Shown here one piece after another: positions 37,277 through 47,984 of a DNA stretch of 64,000 bases. Where the stretch lies: contig NKIZ01000001.1 of NCBI GenBank assembly GCA_002256425.1, positions 1,895,001 through 1,959,000 on the forward strand, read 5' to 3'. The position numbers and the translations under genes are program-made. The notes beneath the pieces were generated by a model. That model did no database searches and was not told the origin of the DNA. It saw only the letters and a list, made by a program, of their open reading frames with translations. The DNA is from Alphaproteobacteria bacterium PA2 (GTDB lineage: Bacteria > Pseudomonadota > Alphaproteobacteria > Caulobacterales > Caulobacteraceae). The first letter of the stretch is position 1. Each line of letters begins with the position of its first letter.

Positions 37277-38287
37277 ATGGGCAAATCGCTCAAGGTTGGT
37301 GAGGCAGTCGTCGGCGGCCGCGTGTGGATCGCCCCGATGACGGGAGTCTCCGACCTGCCATTTCGCAGGGCGGCCAGCCGTCTCGGCGCCAGTTATGTGG
37401 CCACTGAAATGGTCGCCAGCGCCGACTTCGCCCGCGGACGGCCTGACGTGGTGCGTCGCGCCGCCGTTGGGGAGGGGCTGCCCCTGATGGTTGTCCAGCT
37501 GGTCGGGAGGGATCCCGACCACATCGCCAGGGCCGCAAAGCTTGCGGCCGACGCCGGCGCACAGATCATCGACCTGAACTTCGGATGCCCCGCCAAGGAA
37601 GTCACCAGCGGCGCTGCGGCCGGCTCGGCGCTCATGCGGGAGCCTGACCTCGCCGGTCGGCTGATGGCGGCCGCCGTCGCTGCGGTAGATGTGCCCGTGA
37701 CGGTCAAGATGCGCCTGGGATGGGACTCGGCTTCGATGAACGCGGCTGAGCTCGCCAGGACTGCAGAGTCACTTGGGGTGCAGGCTGTCACGGTTCACGG
37801 TCGCACCCGTTGCCAGTTCTACAAGGGCCATGCCGACTGGGCCGCCGTTGCAGAGGTCAAGGATGCGGTGAGTATTCCGGTGATCGTCAATGGCGACATA
37901 CATGACGCGGCCAGCGCCCAACGCGCCCTGGATCTGTCCGGCGCCGATGGAGTGATGATCGGGCGCGGGGTCTATGGCCGGCCCTGGATCGCAGCTGAAA
38001 TCGAAGCCGGGCTGGATGGCCGCCCCTTCGAGGCGCCGGATCTTCAGGCTCGGCTGGCTATCGTGCTCGAGCATTTTGAGGATTGCCTGTCGTTTTATGG
38101 AGCCCGGATCGGGATCCGGGTCTTCCGGAAACATCTGGCGGCCTATGTCGACCAGGCCCCGATGCCCCTGGATGAGGCTGCGCGGAAGTCCGCCAGGCAG
38201 GACCTCTGCCGCCTTGATGATCCTGGTGGCGTCATTGCCGGCCTGAAGGCGCTCTGGCGCGAGCCATCGGAGAAACTGGCGGCATGA
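37277..38287 (+). CDS. dusB: tRNA-dihydrouridine synthase (DusB/NifR3)
   Basis: The 336-residue flavoenzyme has [12 protein letters not shown], the catalytic Cys in [22 protein letters not shown] and [16 protein letters not shown]. It reduces uridines in the tRNA D-loop. It is the standard first gene of the nifR3-ntrB-ntrC operon. CGGAG precedes the ATG; its TGA overlaps the ntrB start (ATGA). Confidence 0.96.
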   Translation: MGKSLKVGEAVVGGRVWIAPMTGVSDLPFRRAASRLGASYVATEMVASADFARGRPDVVRRAAVGEGLPLMVVQLVGRDPDHIARAAKLAADAGAQIIDLNFGCPAKEVTSGAAAGSALMREPDLAGRLMAAAVAAVDVPVTVKMRLGWDSASMNAAELARTAESLGVQAVTVHGRTRCQFYKGHADWAAVAEVKDAVSIPVIVNGDIHDAASAQRALDLSGADGVMIGRGVYGRPWIAAEIEAGLDGRPFEAPDLQARLAIVLEHFEDCLSFYGARIGIRVFRKHLAAYVDQAPMPLDEAARKSARQDLCRLDDPGGVIAGLKALWREPSEKLAA

Positions 38288-39405
38288 CCTCACGATTCCA
38301 GACTTCGGCGTTCGGGCCAGACCTGAGCGCCCTGAAAGCGGCGGCCTTCGACTTTTCACCGGAACCTGCCCTGGTTGTCAGCGCAGACGGCGCCCTGGTT
38401 GCAGCCAATGAGGCGGCCGAGAGGCTGTTCGGGCAGGGTCTCAGCCTTCTTTCTCGGGGCCGTTTCGGCGCCGCCCTTCCGCATGGTTCCGCCCTGGTGT
38501 CCCTGCTCAATCGGGCCCTTGAAGAGAATGCGCCGGTCCGGGAGCGGGAAGTGGAAATTTCCCTGTTCGGCCTGCCGTCCTTCGAGGCTGACGGCGCCGC
38601 TGTGCCCCTGGGGGATGGCTCGGTTCTCCTGACCCTTCACGTCAAGGGCGGCCATCTGGCTGTCGAGCGCGGCGGAGCCGAAGCAGCCGGACTGAGGACC
38701 ATTGTCGGCCTGGGGCGGATGCTTGCCCATGAGATCAAGAATCCCCTGGCCGGGATCCGGGGTGCGGCTCAGCTCCTGAAAGCTGGGGCCCGGTCAGAGG
38801 ATACGCCTCTGGCCCAGCTGATCGTCGATGAGACGGACCGGGTGCGGCGTCTGGTCGACCGGATGGAGGCGTTCTCGGATGACGCCCTGCCGGACTGCAA
38901 GCCCATCAATATTCACCAGGTCCTGGATCGGGTGCGGGCTCTTGCGGCAAATGGCGTGGCGGACGGACTGGTCCTGCGCGAGCGCTATGACCCGTCCTTG
39001 CCCCTGACCCCGGGCGATGAGGATCAGCTGATCCAGGTCTTCCTCAATCTGGTCAAGAACGCTGCCGAGGCCGCCCACTCCCGTGGCGACAATCGCGGTG
39101 AGATCGTGATCCAGACCGCCTTCCGACACGGCGTGCGGATACGGGCCACCCAGGGTCAGAACCTCCGTGGGGCGCCTCTGGAAATCCGTATCCAGGACAA
39201 CGGCCCCGGTGTGCCGGCTCATCTCCGCGAGAGCCTGTTCCAACCTTTTGTAACGACCAAGGCCAATGGCGCCGGTCTTGGTCTGGCCCTGGTGTCAAAG
39301 CTGGTCTCCGCTCATGGCGGCCTGATTGATTTCGACTCCGAGCCTGGCCGCACGACATTCCGCGTGCTGCTGCCGATTGTGACCGATGAGGACTCCCTGG
39401 CATGA
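38284..39405 (+). CDS. ntrB: Nitrogen regulation sensor kinase NtrB
   Basis: The 373-residue kinase has a PAS-like N-terminal domain (residues about 20-110), a dimerisation/phosphorylation domain with the histidine in [12 protein letters not shown] (about H149), and a HATPase with [17 protein letters not shown] and [10 protein letters not shown]. It controls NtrC according to nitrogen state through PII. No membrane span is seen. ATGA overlaps link it to dusB and ntrC. Confidence 0.96.
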   Translation: MTSRFQTSAFGPDLSALKAAAFDFSPEPALVVSADGALVAANEAAERLFGQGLSLLSRGRFGAALPHGSALVSLLNRALEENAPVREREVEISLFGLPSFEADGAAVPLGDGSVLLTLHVKGGHLAVERGGAEAAGLRTIVGLGRMLAHEIKNPLAGIRGAAQLLKAGARSEDTPLAQLIVDETDRVRRLVDRMEAFSDDALPDCKPINIHQVLDRVRALAANGVADGLVLRERYDPSLPLTPGDEDQLIQVFLNLVKNAAEAAHSRGDNRGEIVIQTAFRHGVRIRATQGQNLRGAPLEIRIQDNGPGVPAHLRESLFQPFVTTKANGAGLGLALVSKLVSAHGGLIDFDSEPGRTTFRVLLPIVTDEDSLA

Positions 39406-40829
39406 GCTCGAGCAACGCCAACAAGAAGATACTCATCGCCGACGATGACAGTTCGATCCGTCTGGTCCTGAGCCAGGCCTTCACACGACTGGGCTATCAG
39501 GTCAGGGCCACCGGCAACGCCACCACCCTTCTGAAATGGGTTTCAGAAGGCGAGGGGGATCTCGTCATTACTGATGTCATGATGCCGGACGAAAACGTGT
39601 TCGACGTGCTGCCCCGGATCCGCAAGGAACGGCCCAAGCTGCCCGTCATCGTCATGAGCGCCCAGAACACCCTGCTTACGGCGGTCAGCGCCGCAGAGGT
39701 CGGGGCTTTCGACTATGTGTCCAAGCCCTTTGACCTGGACGACATGACCTCGGTCGCGCGGCGCGCCCTGTCGCGACCAGCAGACAGTGAAGCCTCCAAG
39801 GCGCAGGCGAGAGCCGTCAGGGATGAGCGCCTGCCTCTCATTGGCCGGTCCGGCCCGATGCAGGACGTCTACAGAACAATTGCCCGCCTGGTAGGGGCAG
39901 ACCTTACGGTCCTGATCACCGGGGAAAGCGGCACGGGGAAGGAACTGGTCGCCCGCGCCCTGCACGACATGGGACGGCGCAAGGACGGAAAGTTTGTCGT
40001 CATCAACCTGGCCGCCGTCCCGAGGGAGCGGGTCGAGGTCGAGCTCTTCGGACGTGAAGACGGCGACTGGGGCAAGCTGGTCGAGGCGGACGGCGGAACC
40101 CTGTTCCTGGACGAGATCGGGGACATGCCCCTGGACGCCCAGACCCGGCTGTTGCGGGTCATTGATGGCACAGAGGCGGCGATCAATCCAAAAACCGGCC
40201 GACGCCCCAATGCGCGGATCATCGCCGCCACCAACCGGGACTTGAGAGGCCTCATCCAGCAGGGGTTGTTCAGGGAAGACCTGTTCTTCAGGCTGAATGT
40301 TGCGCCCCTTCGCCTGCCGCCGCTCAGGGATCGAACTGAAGACATTCCGGACCTGGCAAGAGCCTTCCTGCTGAGGGCAAATCGGGAGGGGCTTCCATCC
40401 AAGACCATCGACAGCAGCGCCCTTGAGCGTCTCAAGACCCATTCCTGGCCGGGGAATGTCAGGGAGCTGGAAAATCTGGTGCGCAGGGTATGCGCCCTGT
40501 ACGGCGAAGACCTGATTACCGCCCGGATTGTCGACAAGGAACTGGCCGAGCATCAGGCTCCGGTGATCGGTCAGGAGGGCCCGCTGAGCCTTGCCCAGTT
40601 GGTCGAGCGACACCTGTCGGGCTATTTCGCAGAGCAGCCGGACGGGATTCCGCCTGCTGGCCTCTATGATCGGGTTCTGGAAGAGATCGAGCGTCCCCTG
40701 ATCCACCTCACCCTCGGCGCGACCCGGGGCAATCAGGTGCGGGCCGCAGAGATACTCGGCCTGAACCGGAACACTCTGCGCAAGAAGATCCAGGATCTGG
40801 GTGTCGAAATGCGGTCCGGCCGCCGCTAG
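39402..40829 (+). CDS. ntrC: Nitrogen response regulator NtrC, lacking the GAFTGA loop
   Basis: The 475-residue protein has a receiver domain (phosphoacceptor D58 in [10 protein letters not shown]108), a AAA+ domain (Walker A GESGTGK, residues 174-180; Walker [14 protein letters not shown]) and a C-terminal helix-turn-helix with [12 protein letters not shown]. The sigma54-contacting GAFTGA loop expected after ELFGxE is absent; the sequence reads [22 protein letters not shown] binding and receiver are normal. It follows ntrB by an ATGA overlap. Confidence 0.96.
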   Translation: MSSSNANKKILIADDDSSIRLVLSQAFTRLGYQVRATGNATTLLKWVSEGEGDLVITDVMMPDENVFDVLPRIRKERPKLPVIVMSAQNTLLTAVSAAEVGAFDYVSKPFDLDDMTSVARRALSRPADSEASKAQARAVRDERLPLIGRSGPMQDVYRTIARLVGADLTVLITGESGTGKELVARALHDMGRRKDGKFVVINLAAVPRERVEVELFGREDGDWGKLVEADGGTLFLDEIGDMPLDAQTRLLRVIDGTEAAINPKTGRRPNARIIAATNRDLRGLIQQGLFREDLFFRLNVAPLRLPPLRDRTEDIPDLARAFLLRANREGLPSKTIDSSALERLKTHSWPGNVRELENLVRRVCALYGEDLITARIVDKELAEHQAPVIGQEGPLSLAQLVERHLSGYFAEQPDGIPPAGLYDRVLEEIERPLIHLTLGATRGNQVRAAEILGLNRNTLRKKIQDLGVEMRSGRR

Positions 40830-40894
40830 ACCGTAGCGGTGACGCCACATTGGTGTTGAGTTTGAGGTACAGGTGCGGCTATTATGCCACGCAT

Positions 40895-43126
40895 ATGACC
40901 TCTGCTACCCACCCACTCGAGGCTCATCTGACCCGGGCCGCCAGGATCTGGCGGCTTGTTCAATCACGCTATGCCCTTGTGGGCGCCTATGTTCTGGCGC
41001 TCTTCCTCACCGGCATCGCCATTCTGCTGGCAGCTTCTCCGCCCGAAACCGGGCCGCTTGCCCCGGCCAGCCGAAACATCCTGATCATCCTGGGTCTGAA
41101 CCTTGGCCTGATCTTTTTCCTGGCGGCGACTGTCGGCATCAGGCTCCTGGAATTGCTTGACGCACAATCCAGCGATGCGGGCGCCAGGCTTCACCTTCGT
41201 TTTGTAACGACCTTCGCCTTCGCGGCCATGGCGCCGGCCCTGGTGGTCTTCTTCTTTTCCGGCGTGCTGGTGAACCGCGGGGTTGATGACTGGTTTTCCA
41301 CCCGCGTGCAGACGGTTGTTGAGAACTCCGCCACGGTCTTCCGTTCCTATATGGACGAGCAGAAGCGCTATGTGAGCGACCACGTCGCCCTGATGTCCGA
41401 AGACCTGAACCGGGCCTCCGGCGCCCTGCAGACCAGCCCGGTGACCTTCAGTCACTTTCTGGCGCAGCAGGCTGCGGATCAGGGTTTCCAGGCGGCATAC
41501 CTGATTGATCGCGAGGGGCGCATCCTTGCCCTGGCTGAAATCGGCAAGGCTCCGGCCTATGCCATTCCCCCGGAGTCCGGCTTCAAGGCCGCTGACGAAG
41601 GGGACATATTCGTATCCTCTGACCTGACCCGGAGCCTCTACAGGCTCAAATCCTATGAGGACGCCTATCTCTACCTTTCGCGACCGATCGAAAACGGAAT
41701 CGTCGAGAACCTGACCGAGGCTGAGGCGTCCCTTGGGTCCTATCGGGAGGCCGCCCAGAGCCGTCAGAGGATCCAGACCGTCTTTGCCCTGTCCTATGCC
41801 GAAACAGCCCTGCTGGTGCTGGTGGGCGCAGTCTGGCTGGGGATGGCGGCCGCCAATGCGATTTCCGGACCCGTAAGCCGACTGGTGCAGGCCGCAGGCA
41901 AGGTGGCGGGCGGGGACCTTTCAGCCAGAGTCGATGCAGACAACGACCCCGAAGAGATCGCCGTCCTGTCCCACGCCTTCAACAACATGACCCGGGACCT
42001 GCAGCATCAGCAGCATGCCCTGACCCTGGCCAGCGATGAGGCGCAACAGCGCAGTCGCTTCATCGAAACCGTCCTGTCCGAAGTGTCGGCAGGGGTGCTG
42101 GCTACCGACGGTGATGGACGGATCTCGGCCGCCAATCGTCAGGCGGTTTCCCTGCTGGATCTTCCCGGGGACAGGGGCCACGGCCTGAGTCTGGACGAAG
42201 TCGCCCCGGAACTTGTCGGCATAGCCCGCGACGCCGGTCTGGCCGGCATAGCCGAGGGCGAGGTTGATGTGTCCCGCACCAGGGAAACCCGCCGCCTGCG
42301 GGTACGGGCCAGCCGCAGCGAGGAAGGTCTGGTTCTGACCTTTGACGACATTACCCGGCTTGTTTCGGCCCAGAGGAACGCCGCCTGGCGCGATGTGGCT
42401 CGCCGCATCGCCCATGAGATCAAGAACCCCCTGACGCCCATCCAGCTTTCGGCCGAGCGGATCCGTCGGAAGTTCCGTGGCGGAATTCAGCCAGCCGACC
42501 TTGAGACCTTCGATCGATGCACGGAAACCATTGTGCGGCAGGTGGGTGATATCGGCCGGATGGTCGACGAATTCTCATCCTTCGCACGGATGCCAACCCC
42601 GACCTTTGCGCCCCACGACCTGTCAGACCTCCTAAGGGAGGCCGTCTTTGCTCAACGTGTGGCCAATCCGGACATGGACATCGTCCTGGCTGAGCCTCAC
42701 AGGTCGGCCGAAGTGCGCGCCGACGGCCGCATGATCGCTCAGGCGCTGACCAATGTGCTCAAGAATGCTGTTGAGGCTGTCGCTGCTCGAACGGCGAAGA
42801 ACCCTGACCCCCCCGGCCGGATCACAGCCGAAATCATTCAGGGCGCCGAGGGCGTGACCATCAGGATTGAAGACAATGGCCTCGGACTGCCAGCCAAGGA
42901 TCGCGACCGGCTTACCGAGCCCTACGTCACTACCCGAGACAAGGGGACAGGCCTCGGCCTGGCGATCGTGAAACGTATCCTGGAAGATCACGGCGGCGAG
43001 TTGGTCCTGACTGACGCCGTCAATGGCCCCGGGGCCCTTGCGGTCCTGTCCCTTCCATCAAGCCCCGGCGACCAGGGTGAAACATTGGTCGCAGACACAA
43101 GTGTGGAGGCTCCCCATGGCGGCTGA
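40895..43126 (+). CDS. ntrY: Membrane sensor kinase NtrY
   Basis: The product of about 743 residues has membrane spans near residues 29-46, 61-82, 103-126 and 300-320, a HAMP domain (AVLSHAFNNMTRDL), a PAS region and a kinase core with [23 protein letters not shown] HATPase with NVLKNAVEAV and DKGTGLGLAIVKRIL follows. It pairs with NtrX in nitrogen/redox/envelope signalling. No good Shine-Dalgarno precedes the ATG at 40895; an upstream in-frame TTG at 40850 is possible. It overlaps ntrX by 11 bases. Confidence 0.95.
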   Translation: MTSATHPLEAHLTRAARIWRLVQSRYALVGAYVLALFLTGIAILLAASPPETGPLAPASRNILIILGLNLGLIFFLAATVGIRLLELLDAQSSDAGARLHLRFVTTFAFAAMAPALVVFFFSGVLVNRGVDDWFSTRVQTVVENSATVFRSYMDEQKRYVSDHVALMSEDLNRASGALQTSPVTFSHFLAQQAADQGFQAAYLIDREGRILALAEIGKAPAYAIPPESGFKAADEGDIFVSSDLTRSLYRLKSYEDAYLYLSRPIENGIVENLTEAEASLGSYREAAQSRQRIQTVFALSYAETALLVLVGAVWLGMAAANAISGPVSRLVQAAGKVAGGDLSARVDADNDPEEIAVLSHAFNNMTRDLQHQQHALTLASDEAQQRSRFIETVLSEVSAGVLATDGDGRISAANRQAVSLLDLPGDRGHGLSLDEVAPELVGIARDAGLAGIAEGEVDVSRTRETRRLRVRASRSEEGLVLTFDDITRLVSAQRNAAWRDVARRIAHEIKNPLTPIQLSAERIRRKFRGGIQPADLETFDRCTETIVRQVGDIGRMVDEFSSFARMPTPTFAPHDLSDLLREAVFAQRVANPDMDIVLAEPHRSAEVRADGRMIAQALTNVLKNAVEAVAARTAKNPDPPGRITAEIIQGAEGVTIRIEDNGLGLPAKDRDRLTEPYVTTRDKGTGLGLAIVKRILEDHGGELVLTDAVNGPGALAVLSLPSSPGDQGETLVADTSVEAPHGG

Positions 43127-44507
43127 TGTCCTGGTAGTCGATGACGAGGCCGATATCCGGGATCTCGTAGCCGGCATCCTTTCCGATGAAGGCTATGACG
43201 TCCGTACAGCCAACGATTCAGAGTCCGCCCTGGCAGCCATCCGCGCCCGCAAGCCGGCCATTCTGGTCCTGGACATCTGGATGCAGGGCGGCGGCATGGA
43301 CGGCCTTGAGCTGCTGGATCTTGTCCGGACCCTCGACGCTGACCTCCCTGTCATCATGATCTCGGGTCATGGCAATATTGAAACCGCTGTCAGCGCTATC
43401 AAGCGCGGCGCATACGAGTTCCTTGAAAAGCCGTTCAAGTCGGACCGCCTGCTCCTGGCCGTTGAGCGGGCTCTGGAGTCTGCAACCCTCAAGCGTGAGA
43501 ACCGCCGGCTGCGGGCGCAGACCATTGTTCCTGACGGCCTCATCGGCAAGTCCATGGCGACCCAGCAATTGCGGGGCCTGATCGCCAAGCTGGCCGGCGC
43601 CAACAGCCGCGTCCTGATTTCGGGCCCACCTGGCGCCGGTAAGGAAACCGTGGCCCGCCTGATCCATGGCGCCAGCCCCAGGGGCAAGAGTGAGTTCCTG
43701 GCCATCAGCGCAGCAGGCATGACCCCGGAGCGGGTGGATGTGGAACTGTTCGGCGAAGAAGGGGAGGGAGGCCGTCCCGCCAGGATCGGCGTCTTTGAGC
43801 GTGCCCATGGTGGCACCCTCTATCTCGATGAAGTCGCCGACATGCCGCGGGAAACCCAGAGCCGCATCCTGCGCGTGCTGGTGGAACAGCGGTTCAGAAG
43901 GGTGGGCGGTGCTTCGGATGTCCAGGTGGATGTCCGTGTGGTGTCCTCGACCTGCCGGGACCTTCGCGACGAAATCGCTGCAGGCCGATTCCGGGAGGAC
44001 CTGTTCCACCGCCTCAATGTGGTGCCGATCTCGGTGCCGGGCCTGGCGGAGCGACGGGAGGATATTCCCGAACTGGTGGATTTCTTCATCCAGAAGATCT
44101 GTGACGCCACTGGCATGACCCGGCGCAGGCTCGCCGATGACGCCCTGGCTGCCCTCCAGGTCCGGCCCTGGCCAGGCAATCTCAGTCAGCTGCGGAACAA
44201 TGTTGAGCGCATGCTCATCCTTGCTGCCGGAGATCCGTCGGACCTGATTACGGCGGAAATGATGCCCGGCGACGTCTCACCGACCACAGCGGGCGGGTCA
44301 ATCGGGGCTGAGCGGATCATTTCCCTCCCGCTCCGGGACGCCAGGGAGTTGTTCGAGCGGGAATATCTCCACGCCCAGATGCTCCGCTTTTCAGGCAATA
44401 TTTCGCGGACCGCAGCCTTCATCGGCATGGAACGTTCCGCCCTTCACCGCAAACTGAAATCGCTTGGCCTCTCCAGTGGTCGCGGCGCCGATAACGGGGA
44501 CGAATAG
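43116..44507 (+). CDS. ntrX: Response regulator NtrX, lacking the GAFTGA loop
   Basis: The 463-residue product has a receiver (D53 in VLDIWMQGG, K105), a AAA+ domain with Walker A GPPGAGKE and Walker B GGTLYLDEVADMP, and a C-terminal helix-turn-helix (ISRTAAFIGMERSALHRKL). GAFTGA is replaced by ELFGEEGEGGRPARIG, as is usual for alphaproteobacterial NtrX. GTGGAGG precedes the ATG at 43116, which starts inside the end of ntrY. It probably acts on sigma70-type promoters. Confidence 0.96.
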   Translation: MAADVLVVDDEADIRDLVAGILSDEGYDVRTANDSESALAAIRARKPAILVLDIWMQGGGMDGLELLDLVRTLDADLPVIMISGHGNIETAVSAIKRGAYEFLEKPFKSDRLLLAVERALESATLKRENRRLRAQTIVPDGLIGKSMATQQLRGLIAKLAGANSRVLISGPPGAGKETVARLIHGASPRGKSEFLAISAAGMTPERVDVELFGEEGEGGRPARIGVFERAHGGTLYLDEVADMPRETQSRILRVLVEQRFRRVGGASDVQVDVRVVSSTCRDLRDEIAAGRFREDLFHRLNVVPISVPGLAERREDIPELVDFFIQKICDATGMTRRRLADDALAALQVRPWPGNLSQLRNNVERMLILAAGDPSDLITAEMMPGDVSPTTAGGSIGAERIISLPLRDARELFEREYLHAQMLRFSGNISRTAAFIGMERSALHRKLKSLGLSSGRGADNGDE

Positions 44508-45371
44508 ATGGGCCGGATCGCCTATGTGAACGGACGCTTCGAGCGTCACGCCGAATCCTTTGTCCACATCGAGGACCGTGGCTACCAGCTGGCTGATGCA
44601 GTCTACGAGGTCTGGGCCCTGTTTGACGGCAAGCTGGCCGATCCCGAAGGCCACTTCGCCCGGCTGGAACGCAGCCTCTCAGAGCTTCAGATCGACATGC
44701 CCATGAGCCGCAAAGCCCTGACCATTGTCCTGCGGGAGACGGTCAGGCAGAACCGGATCCGGGACGGATTGCTCTACCTGCAGGTCAGCCGGGGTGTCGC
44801 GCCCCGGGATCATGCCTTCCCCACCAACCCGGTTCCCCCGGCCATCGTGATCACGGCCAAGGCGATTGATCGCGCAGCGGCAGAGGCAAAGGCGGCCAAG
44901 GGCGTTTCGGTCATTACGGTGCCGGAAAACCGCTGGGGTCGGTGTGACATCAAGACTGTCGGCCTCCTGCCCAACGCCATGGCCAAGCAGGCGGCCAAGG
45001 AACAGGGTGGCGCGGAAGCCTGGTTTGTCGATGAACTGGGCTTTGTCACGGAGGGCGCCTCTTCCAACGCCTGGATCGTCAAGGCCGATGGAACCGTCAA
45101 GACCCGGGACACCAACGCCAACATCCTGCGTGGCGTCACCCGATACACACTCCTCGACATACTCCAGGCCGAGGGGATTTCCGTTGATCAGAGCCCCTTC
45201 ACCCCGGCTGAAGCCCTGGCCGCCAGCGAGGCCTTCATCACCGGCGCCGGCGCGCTCGTCCTGCCGGTTGTCGTCGTCGACGGCAAGCCCGTCGGAAATG
45301 GCAAGGTCGGCCCTGTGGCAAGCCGGCTGCGGCGCCTATATATTGAACAAGCCCGTTCCACGGCGATATAG
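44508..45371 (+). CDS. dat: D-amino-acid transaminase
   Basis: The 287-residue class-IV PLP enzyme has the lysine in WGRCDIKTVGLLPNAMAK (about K149), YVNGRFERHAESFVHIEDRGYQLAD at the N-terminus and VTEGASSNAWIV. It transfers amino groups between D-amino acids, giving D-Ala or D-Glu for peptidoglycan. It starts on the base after the ntrX stop and precedes hfq. Confidence 0.93.
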   Translation: MGRIAYVNGRFERHAESFVHIEDRGYQLADAVYEVWALFDGKLADPEGHFARLERSLSELQIDMPMSRKALTIVLRETVRQNRIRDGLLYLQVSRGVAPRDHAFPTNPVPPAIVITAKAIDRAAAEAKAAKGVSVITVPENRWGRCDIKTVGLLPNAMAKQAAKEQGGAEAWFVDELGFVTEGASSNAWIVKADGTVKTRDTNANILRGVTRYTLLDILQAEGISVDQSPFTPAEALAASEAFITGAGALVLPVVVVDGKPVGNGKVGPVASRLRRLYIEQARSTAI

Positions 45372-45429
45372 CCAGACGGGACCGATTGCGTCTGTCACAG
45401 TGGTCGGCGTATCTGAACTCGCGTGTGTG

Positions 45430-45452
45430 GGGCGGTTTTCGCCCTCGAAAAC
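45430..45452 (+). promoter_or_regulatory. Two mutually exclusive hairpins in the hfq leader
   Basis: GGGCG (45430-45434) can pair with CGCCC (45440-45444) around GTTTT. The overlapping GTTTTC (45435-45440) can pair with GAAAAC (45447-45452) around GCCCTC. Only one stem can form at a time, and the second ends four bases before the AAGAGG site (45456-45461). This could be a small translational switch for hfq. Confidence 0.4.
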
Positions 45453-45470
45453 AAGAAGAGGCGAAAAGCC

Positions 45471-45719
45471 ATGTCAAACGACAAGAAACAGAACCTGCAG
45501 GACACCTTCCTCAACAGCGTCCGCAAGACCAAGACACCCCTGACCATCTTCCTCGTGAACGGCGTCAAGCTGCAGGGCGTGGTCAGCTGGTTCGACAATT
45601 TCTGCGTCCTGCTTCGCCGGGACGGCCAGTCCCAGCTGGTCTATAAGCACGCCATCTCCACCATCATGCCGGCAGCCCCGGTCCAGCTCTACGAACCGTC
45701 GGAAGATGAGGACGATTGA
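45471..45719 (+). CDS. hfq: RNA chaperone Hfq
   Basis: The 82-residue product has the Sm1 motif ([28 protein letters not shown]) and Sm2 ([13 protein letters not shown]) and an acidic C-terminal tail (EPSEDEDD). It pairs small RNAs with mRNAs. AAGAGG lies ten bases before the ATG. The TGA overlaps the TTG start of hflX. Confidence 0.98.
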   Translation: MSNDKKQNLQDTFLNSVRKTKTPLTIFLVNGVKLQGVVSWFDNFCVLLRRDGQSQLVYKHAISTIMPAAPVQLYEPSEDEDD

Positions 45720-47032
45720 CCTCGCAATTGATTGACCGCGAAGCCCCGATCCAGGGGGCTGTTGTCGTTCATCCCGACCGTGATCCCCGTGGCGCCAGCC
45801 GCAGCGGGGCCGCGCGCCTTGAAGAGGCCGTGGGCCTGGCCCTGGCGCTTGACCTGGAAATCCGCGACGCCCTGATCGCCCCCTTGCGCAAACCAACCCC
45901 TGCGACCCTGTTCGGGTCCGGCAAGGTCAAGGAGATCGGCGATCTCTGCGAAGCGCTCGAAGTCGATGTCGCCATCGTAGATGACGCCCTGACCCCGGTG
46001 CAGCAGCGCAATCTGGAGAAGGCCTGGGGCGTGAAGGTCATCGACCGCACGGGCCTGATCCTCGAGATCTTCGCCCGTCGGGCCCGCACCAAGGAAGGTC
46101 GGCTCCAGGTCGAACTTGCAAGGCTCTCCTATGAGCGCTCGCGCCTGGTCCGGACCTGGACCCACCTGGAGCGCCAGAGAGGCGGCTTCGGCGTCATGGG
46201 CGGTCCTGGGGAAACCCAGATCGAAACCGACCGACGGCTGATTGCCGAGAAGATCGCCAAGCTGAAGCGCGATCTGGTGGAGGTGCGCCGCACCCGCACA
46301 CTTCAGCGCGCTGCCCGCCAGAGGGCGCCTGCACCCTCCGTCGCCCTGGTTGGTTACACGAACGCCGGCAAGTCGACCCTGTTCAACAGGCTGACCCAGT
46401 CCGATGTGGTCGCCCAGGACATGTTGTTCGCGACCCTTGATCCGACCTTGCGGACCCTAAAGCTGCCGGACGGACGGCCAGCTGTGCTTTCAGACACAGT
46501 AGGCTTCATTTCCGACCTGCCCCACGAACTGGTGGAGGCCTTCCGCGCCACCCTGGAAGAGGTCAAGGAAGCCGACGTCATTCTGCATGTGCGCGACATT
46601 TCCAGCGAGGAAACCGACGCCCAGGCCCAGGACGTCCGCAAGGTCCTGTCCCGGCTGGGCGTTGAGATGAATGAACGTCGGGTCATCGAAGTCTGGAACA
46701 AGCTGGACCTTACCGAGGTGGCTGACAGGGAAAACCTGCGAGGCGACGCCCTCAGATCCACCCCGGCCGCTGTGCCTGTTTCGGCTGTCAGCGGAGAGGG
46801 CTGCGACACGCTTCTGGCCATGATCGCCGATCTGGTGGACGAAGCGGCGCCAGTCGGCATCGACATACCGGCGGGGGAGGGTGCGGCCCTGGCCTGGCTT
46901 TATCGTCACGGTCGCATCATCAGTCGCAGGGACCGGGAGTCCGGCGAGATATCCCTTGCGGTCAGCCTCAGTGAGCAGGCCCTCGGTCAGTTCGAGCAGT
47001 TCTTCCCGGGCCTGGAGCCAAAGCCGATCTAG
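45716..47032 (+). CDS. hflX: Ribosome-associated GTPase HflX
   Basis: The 438-residue protein has an N-terminal domain with [13 protein letters not shown] and [19 protein letters not shown] helix ([15 protein letters not shown]), then the GTPase: [14 protein letters not shown] (G1), [14 protein letters not shown] (G3) and NKLD (G4). It rescues and splits stalled ribosomes. TTG start at 45716 overlaps the hfq stop (TTGA). Stop overlaps mazG as CTAG. Confidence 0.95.
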   Translation: MTSQLIDREAPIQGAVVVHPDRDPRGASRSGAARLEEAVGLALALDLEIRDALIAPLRKPTPATLFGSGKVKEIGDLCEALEVDVAIVDDALTPVQQRNLEKAWGVKVIDRTGLILEIFARRARTKEGRLQVELARLSYERSRLVRTWTHLERQRGGFGVMGGPGETQIETDRRLIAEKIAKLKRDLVEVRRTRTLQRAARQRAPAPSVALVGYTNAGKSTLFNRLTQSDVVAQDMLFATLDPTLRTLKLPDGRPAVLSDTVGFISDLPHELVEAFRATLEEVKEADVILHVRDISSEETDAQAQDVRKVLSRLGVEMNERRVIEVWNKLDLTEVADRENLRGDALRSTPAAVPVSAVSGEGCDTLLAMIADLVDEAAPVGIDIPAGEGAALAWLYRHGRIISRRDRESGEISLAVSLSEQALGQFEQFFPGLEPKPI

Positions 47033-47847
47033 GGGTTCCCGGCCTTCTCCGCGCGCTTGGCGTCATTCCACAGGGCGTCCATTTCGGCCAGATCCGAGTC
47101 CGCGGCCGAACGTCCCCGGGCGCGAAGTCCATCTTCGATGAAGCGGAATCGACGCTCGAACTTGGCGTTGGACTGCCGCAAGGCATCCTCCGGGTCGATA
47201 TCCAGGGTCCGGGCGATATTGGCGACCACAAACAGGACGTCGCCCAGTTCATCCCGGGTCTTGGCCCGGTCGTCGGCTGCAACCTCAACCTTCAGTTCCT
47301 CGACTTCCTCGTCGAGCTTGGCCAGGACCTCATCCACCGTCGGCCAGACAAAGCCGACGCTGGCTGCCCGCTTCGAAAGCTTCACCGCACGGGAGAGAGC
47401 CGGCATGCCCTGGGGAATATCGTCCAGCAGTCCGGACTTCGCCGGCTTCATCGCCCTTTCCTGGGCCTTGATGACGTCCCAGGCCGCAACCTGCTCCCCA
47501 CTGGACCTCGGACCTTCGGACCCAAAGACATGAGGATGCCTGCGGATCATCTTGGCGCAGATGGCCTCGACCACGTCTTCGAACCGGAAGGCCTGCTGCT
47601 CCTCAGCCATGCGGGAATGAAAGACGACCTGGAACAGCAGGTCTCCCAACTCCTCGCGCAGGTCGGTCAGATCCTCCCGCTGGATGGCGTCCGCCACCTC
47701 ATAGGCTTCCTCGACCGTGTAGGGCGCAATGGTCGCAAAGGTCTGCTCCAGGTCCCAGGGGCAACCTGTGTCCCTGTCCCGCAGGCGCGCCATGATGGCC
47801 AGCAGTCGGTTCATGGGGTCGGTTTCAGGCTGAGTCGGGCTTTGCAT
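47029..47847 (-). CDS. mazG: Nucleoside triphosphate pyrophosphohydrolase MazG
   Basis: The 272-residue product has two MazG all-helical repeats, each with the ExxE/ExxD metal box: TVEEAYEVADAI with DLREELGDLLFQVVFHS, and LDEEVEELKVEV with RDELGDVLFVVANIAR. It hydrolyses NTPs to NMPs and pyrophosphate, clearing damaged nucleotides or affecting ppGpp. It ends convergently against hflX. Confidence 0.95.
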   Translation of the reverse strand: MQSPTQPETDPMNRLLAIMARLRDRDTGCPWDLEQTFATIAPYTVEEAYEVADAIQREDLTDLREELGDLLFQVVFHSRMAEEQQAFRFEDVVEAICAKMIRRHPHVFGSEGPRSSGEQVAAWDVIKAQERAMKPAKSGLLDDIPQGMPALSRAVKLSKRAASVGFVWPTVDEVLAKLDEEVEELKVEVAADDRAKTRDELGDVLFVVANIARTLDIDPEDALRQSNAKFERRFRFIEDGLRARGRSAADSDLAEMDALWNDAKRAEKAGNP

Positions 47848-47984
47848 GGGCTCAGAGAACCCCGGCGCCAGGCGGGAGACAAGCCCCCGGATTCAGCGGA
47901 TATTTTGAAGCCCCGGCCTTGACGGCGCCCTTGCTGAAGGCGAGCCTCTGCCTGGGGACAAGGCGCAGTCAAAAGGAGTGGCAA

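Noticed and set aside
39543..40850. Open frame of 435 codons antisense to ntrC
   Set aside because: Same reason: it mirrors a well-supported coding gene and has no motif of its own.
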